A model generated the notes under the pieces. That model saw nothing but the letters and a program-made list of their open reading frames with translations. It was not told where the DNA came from and searched no databases. A stretch of DNA of 64,000 nucleotides from Planococcus kocurii (GTDB taxonomy: Bacteria; Bacillota; Bacilli; Bacillales_A; Planococcaceae), in assembly GCF_001465835.2 (NCBI RefSeq), contig NZ_CP013661.2, positions 868,001 to 932,000 on the forward strand, in the 5' to 3' direction. Below are positions 61,878-64,000 of the stretch, in pieces. The position numbers and the translations under genes are program-made. Numbering within the stretch: the first letter of the stretch is position 1; every line of letters starts with the position of its first letter.

Positions 61878-62894
61878 TTAGTCAAAAACCTGCAAATCCG
61901 CACGCGACATGTCGATGGCGACACAGGTTCCTTTACCAGGTTGCGAGTCAATTGAAAATTGGTGACCAAGACGCTTACAGATTTTCTTACTAAGAAACAA
62001 GCCTAGTCCTGTCGACTTTTCTTGAAGGCGTCCATTCATGCCCGAATAGCCTTTGTTGAAAATCTTTGGCAAATCCTCAGAACCGATTCCAATACCCGTG
62101 TCCTTAATGATCACTGTCTCTGCATTTACTGGGTCTAGGTAAATAGAAATTGTTCCTTCCAGCGTGTATTTTAAGCTATTCGACAAGATTTGCTCCAATA
62201 AGTTCTGTAGCCATTTGCCATCCGATAATACTCGTATGCCAAGCGGTTTGTAATCGAGCTTAATACCTTTGTAGATGAACAAAATAGAATATTTTTTGAT
62301 TGCTTTTTTGATAATGTCATCCAAATCGACCATTGCTAAATCCATATCAGCTCCAGGTTCTTCAAGCTTGATGTAATTGAGTACCATATGTGTATAATCC
62401 TCGAGGCGCACCAACTCTTGCGAAATCTGTTTAGCTTCTTTGGCACGAGAGCTTTGTGTCAAGAGACTGATAGCAGAGATGGGCGTCTTAATTTGATGAA
62501 GCCATAGTGTAAAGTAATCCAGTTGATCGGTTTGTCGCTCGGCATGCAAATTTTCTGATTCTCGCAGCTGTTCGAGTAAAGCAGCCATCTTTTCGATGTA
62601 CAATTGATCTACAGAGTCGGTATGTTGCTGGAGTTCCTCCAGGCTTGAGGCATTCAACAACTCAAGCCTACTGATGAGCTTATATCGTTTAACATACCGA
62701 AAATAGGAGATAACCAAATAAATTAGCAGCAGAAATCCTGCTAACTCAAGGCTATAGAAAAATAAAGTTATCGGTTGTCTTCCTAAAATGTACACTACTC
62801 CAAAAATCACTGCCATTGCTACAAAAAGAAACAATTGATGACGAACAGATAGCAAGAAGCTTTTAAAAAGGATCCCCCTAGATACTTTAAGCAT
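61878..62894 (-). CDS. bceS: BceS-type sensor histidine kinase
   Basis: A 338-residue intramembrane-sensing kinase. Two N-terminal helices with almost no outside loop (FVAMAVIFGVVYILG and LELAGFLLLIYLVISYF) precede the H-box LWLHQIKTPISAIS. N-, G1- and G2-boxes are in EQILSNSLKYTL, IIKDTGIGIGSED and GLGLFLSKKI. Kinases of this type have no peptide-binding domain and read the state of the BceAB transporter. It overlaps bceR by 8 nt. Confidence 0.92.
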   Translation of the reverse strand: MLKVSRGILFKSFLLSVRHQLFLFVAMAVIFGVVYILGRQPITLFFYSLELAGFLLLIYLVISYFRYVKRYKLISRLELLNASSLEELQQHTDSVDQLYIEKMAALLEQLRESENLHAERQTDQLDYFTLWLHQIKTPISAISLLTQSSRAKEAKQISQELVRLEDYTHMVLNYIKLEEPGADMDLAMVDLDDIIKKAIKKYSILFIYKGIKLDYKPLGIRVLSDGKWLQNLLEQILSNSLKYTLEGTISIYLDPVNAETVIIKDTGIGIGSEDLPKIFNKGYSGMNGRLQEKSTGLGLFLSKKICKRLGHQFSIDSQPGKGTCVAIDMSRADLQVFD

Positions 62895-63576
62895 GTAATG
62901 TCTCCTTATTCAATGCATAACCCACATTCTTTTTAGTCAAAATAAAATCAGATAGCCCTACTTTTACTAGTTTTTTTCGTAGCCTCGCGATGTTGACGGC
63001 TAGTGTATTGTCGTCGATGAACGATTCATCTTCCCACAGATTAACCATGATTTCCTCTCTGGTGACGTAATTACCTTTCTGAAGAAACAAGAGTTCCATA
63101 ATTTTCAGTTCTGTACGTGTTAAGTTGACTTCTTGACCTTTCGCAAACAGCTTCGATTCTCCAGATTTTAACAAGACTTGATTGAAACTTAAAAAATGAT
63201 CCGATTCTTTAAAGTCATAAGTTCTTCTTAGAAGTGCCTGGGTTTTAGCGACTGCTACCGTCAAATCAAAAGGCTTAGAGATGAAATCGTCGGCGCCCAT
63301 TTGAATGGCCATCACAATGTCCATATTTTCGTTTCGCGACGAAATAAAAATGATCGGCACTTGTGAAAATTTACGAATCTCCTGACACCAGTAATAACCA
63401 TTAAAAGAAGGAAGCTGGATATCTAATAACACTAGTTGAGGAGTCTTATCTTTGAATTCTTTGAGTACTTGGTTAAAATCATCTATTAAAAATGCTTGGT
63501 AATTCCACTTCTCAAGTTCTTTTTTTAAAATGTTAGCAATCGTTAAATCATCTTCCACAATCATGATTTTGAACAT
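62887..63576 (-). CDS. bceR: BceR-type response regulator
   Basis: A 229-residue OmpR/PhoB-type regulator. The receiver domain has the phospho-aspartate in QLVLLDIQLPSFNG, the acidic pair EDD near the N-terminus and the lysine in FISKPFDL. The winged-helix DNA-binding domain follows (LTRTELKIMELLFLQKGNYVTREEI, NTLAVNIARLRKKL). After phosphorylation by BceS it should activate bceAB, whose promoter lies in the 70 bp before bceA. First gene of the bceRS operon. Confidence 0.93.
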   Translation of the reverse strand: MFKIMIVEDDLTIANILKKELEKWNYQAFLIDDFNQVLKEFKDKTPQLVLLDIQLPSFNGYYWCQEIRKFSQVPIIFISSRNENMDIVMAIQMGADDFISKPFDLTVAVAKTQALLRRTYDFKESDHFLSFNQVLLKSGESKLFAKGQEVNLTRTELKIMELLFLQKGNYVTREEIMVNLWEDESFIDDNTLAVNIARLRKKLVKVGLSDFILTKKNVGYALNKETLHA

Positions 63577-63732
63577 TCTCTCATTCCATTCTTGTTCACT
63601 AATAACTTCTATTCGATCTATTTTTTACAATAGCTCATTTCAGTTTAGCGAAGTTCCTTATAGCCCACCATCAAAAATCACCTCTCCTTATAAAAGTACT
63701 CTCACAATGACAGCTGGTTTATTCAACTCGAT

Positions 63733-63999
63733 CTATTGGTTCGTGTTCATGTTTTCGTGATAGCCTTGTTTGAAAAAACGATACCATTCGTCAATTTCAG
63801 CTTGCGGTGCCGCATTCAGCGCCTCAAGCACTTGTTTTCCAAACTCCAGAAATGCCGAACCGTTGGCAGTGATGATTTGTCCACTCCGAACGGCCTGCTG
63901 ATGGAGATAGCCTGCCTCATTGCTGTAGTTCTCTCCAGCTGCCTCCTTCAAATCTTCTAGGTGATTGCTAGTATGTCGAATGTTGTTCAGGATTCCATT
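63733..63999 (-). CDS. Unidentified protein, C-terminal part (5' end outside window)
   Basis: The frame is open from 63999 to its stop at 63733 (88 codons visible). The visible residues include IRHTSNHLEDLKEAAGENYS, then EAGYLHQQAVRSGQIITANG, FLEFGKQVLEALNAAPQAEI, and the end FFKQGYHENMNTNQ. It is helical, soluble and rich in Glu and Ala. I do not recognise the family. A start at 63951 (TTG) looks possible but lacks a ribosome site. Confidence 0.6.
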   Translation of the reverse strand, partial: NGILNNIRHTSNHLEDLKEAAGENYSNEAGYLHQQAVRSGQIITANGSAFLEFGKQVLEALNAAPQAEIDEWYRFFKQGYHENMNTNQ

Positions 64000-64000
64000 G

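Overview
The window comes from a low-GC Gram-positive bacterium of the order Bacillales, most likely Planococcaceae (Planococcus/Sporosarcina-like). The reasons are AGGAGG-type ribosome binding sites with frequent TTG and GTG starts, close matches to Bacillus subtilis families (KtrA, the EAL-like protein YkuI, YitT, a Bce module, UppP, an LtaS paralogue), hairpin-plus-T-run terminators after most genes, and GC-rich palindromic intergenic repeats of the kind common in this group. I see no rRNA, CRISPR array, prophage or insertion sequence. This looks like chromosome rather than a mobile island.

Layout. 1-9.2 kb: a class V aminotransferase (cut by the window edge), an RNA/DNA methyltransferase-like protein, PanE, a TVP38 membrane protein, a hydrolase, a 3-hydroxybutyrate dehydrogenase/GntP permease pair with a divergent LysR regulator, and UppP. 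9.4-20.4 kb: a class F sortase paired with a surface protein carrying an MPTTG sorting signal, an RNase H-like protein, KtrA, PhzF, an AbrB-type membrane protein, a sulfurtransferase, CysK, an SDR, an MFS carrier and an unknown membrane-anchored protein. 20.5-29.8 kb: a selenium locus. 29.8-48.4 kb: two sodium/proton antiporters, an ascorbate-type PTS with its PRD regulator, a GDPD phosphodiesterase, DUF202 and EAL proteins, YitT, PPK2, a VOC protein, an alcohol dehydrogenase next to a degenerate aldehyde dehydrogenase, MEDS and GNAT proteins. 48.6-64 kb: an LtaS-like enzyme, a thioredoxin-like lipoprotein, a Ca2+/H+ exchanger, a PAP2 phosphatase, SDR paralogues flanking a Nudix gene, a STAS sensor, an old-yellow enzyme and a complete BceRS-BceAB detoxification module.

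The selenium locus is the most interesting part. On the minus strand lie selA and selB (overlapping by 4 nt). On the plus strand follow selC (tRNA-Sec, anticodon TCA), a glycosyltransferase resembling the selenosugar synthase SenB, selD with an in-frame TGA (Sec18) and hairpins just downstream, a three-gene PhnD/E/C-like ABC transporter (probably for a selenium oxyanion), and a CE4-type deacetylase. The deacetylase reading frame begins at a well-placed ATG but is interrupted by a TGA at codon 6. A 7-bp hairpin lies downstream at the spacing expected of a bacterial SECIS. The locus therefore looks able to import selenium, make selenophosphate, charge and decode Sec, and perhaps build a deacetylated selenosugar. 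The deacetylase is a candidate new selenoprotein, or a gene whose expression depends on selenium.
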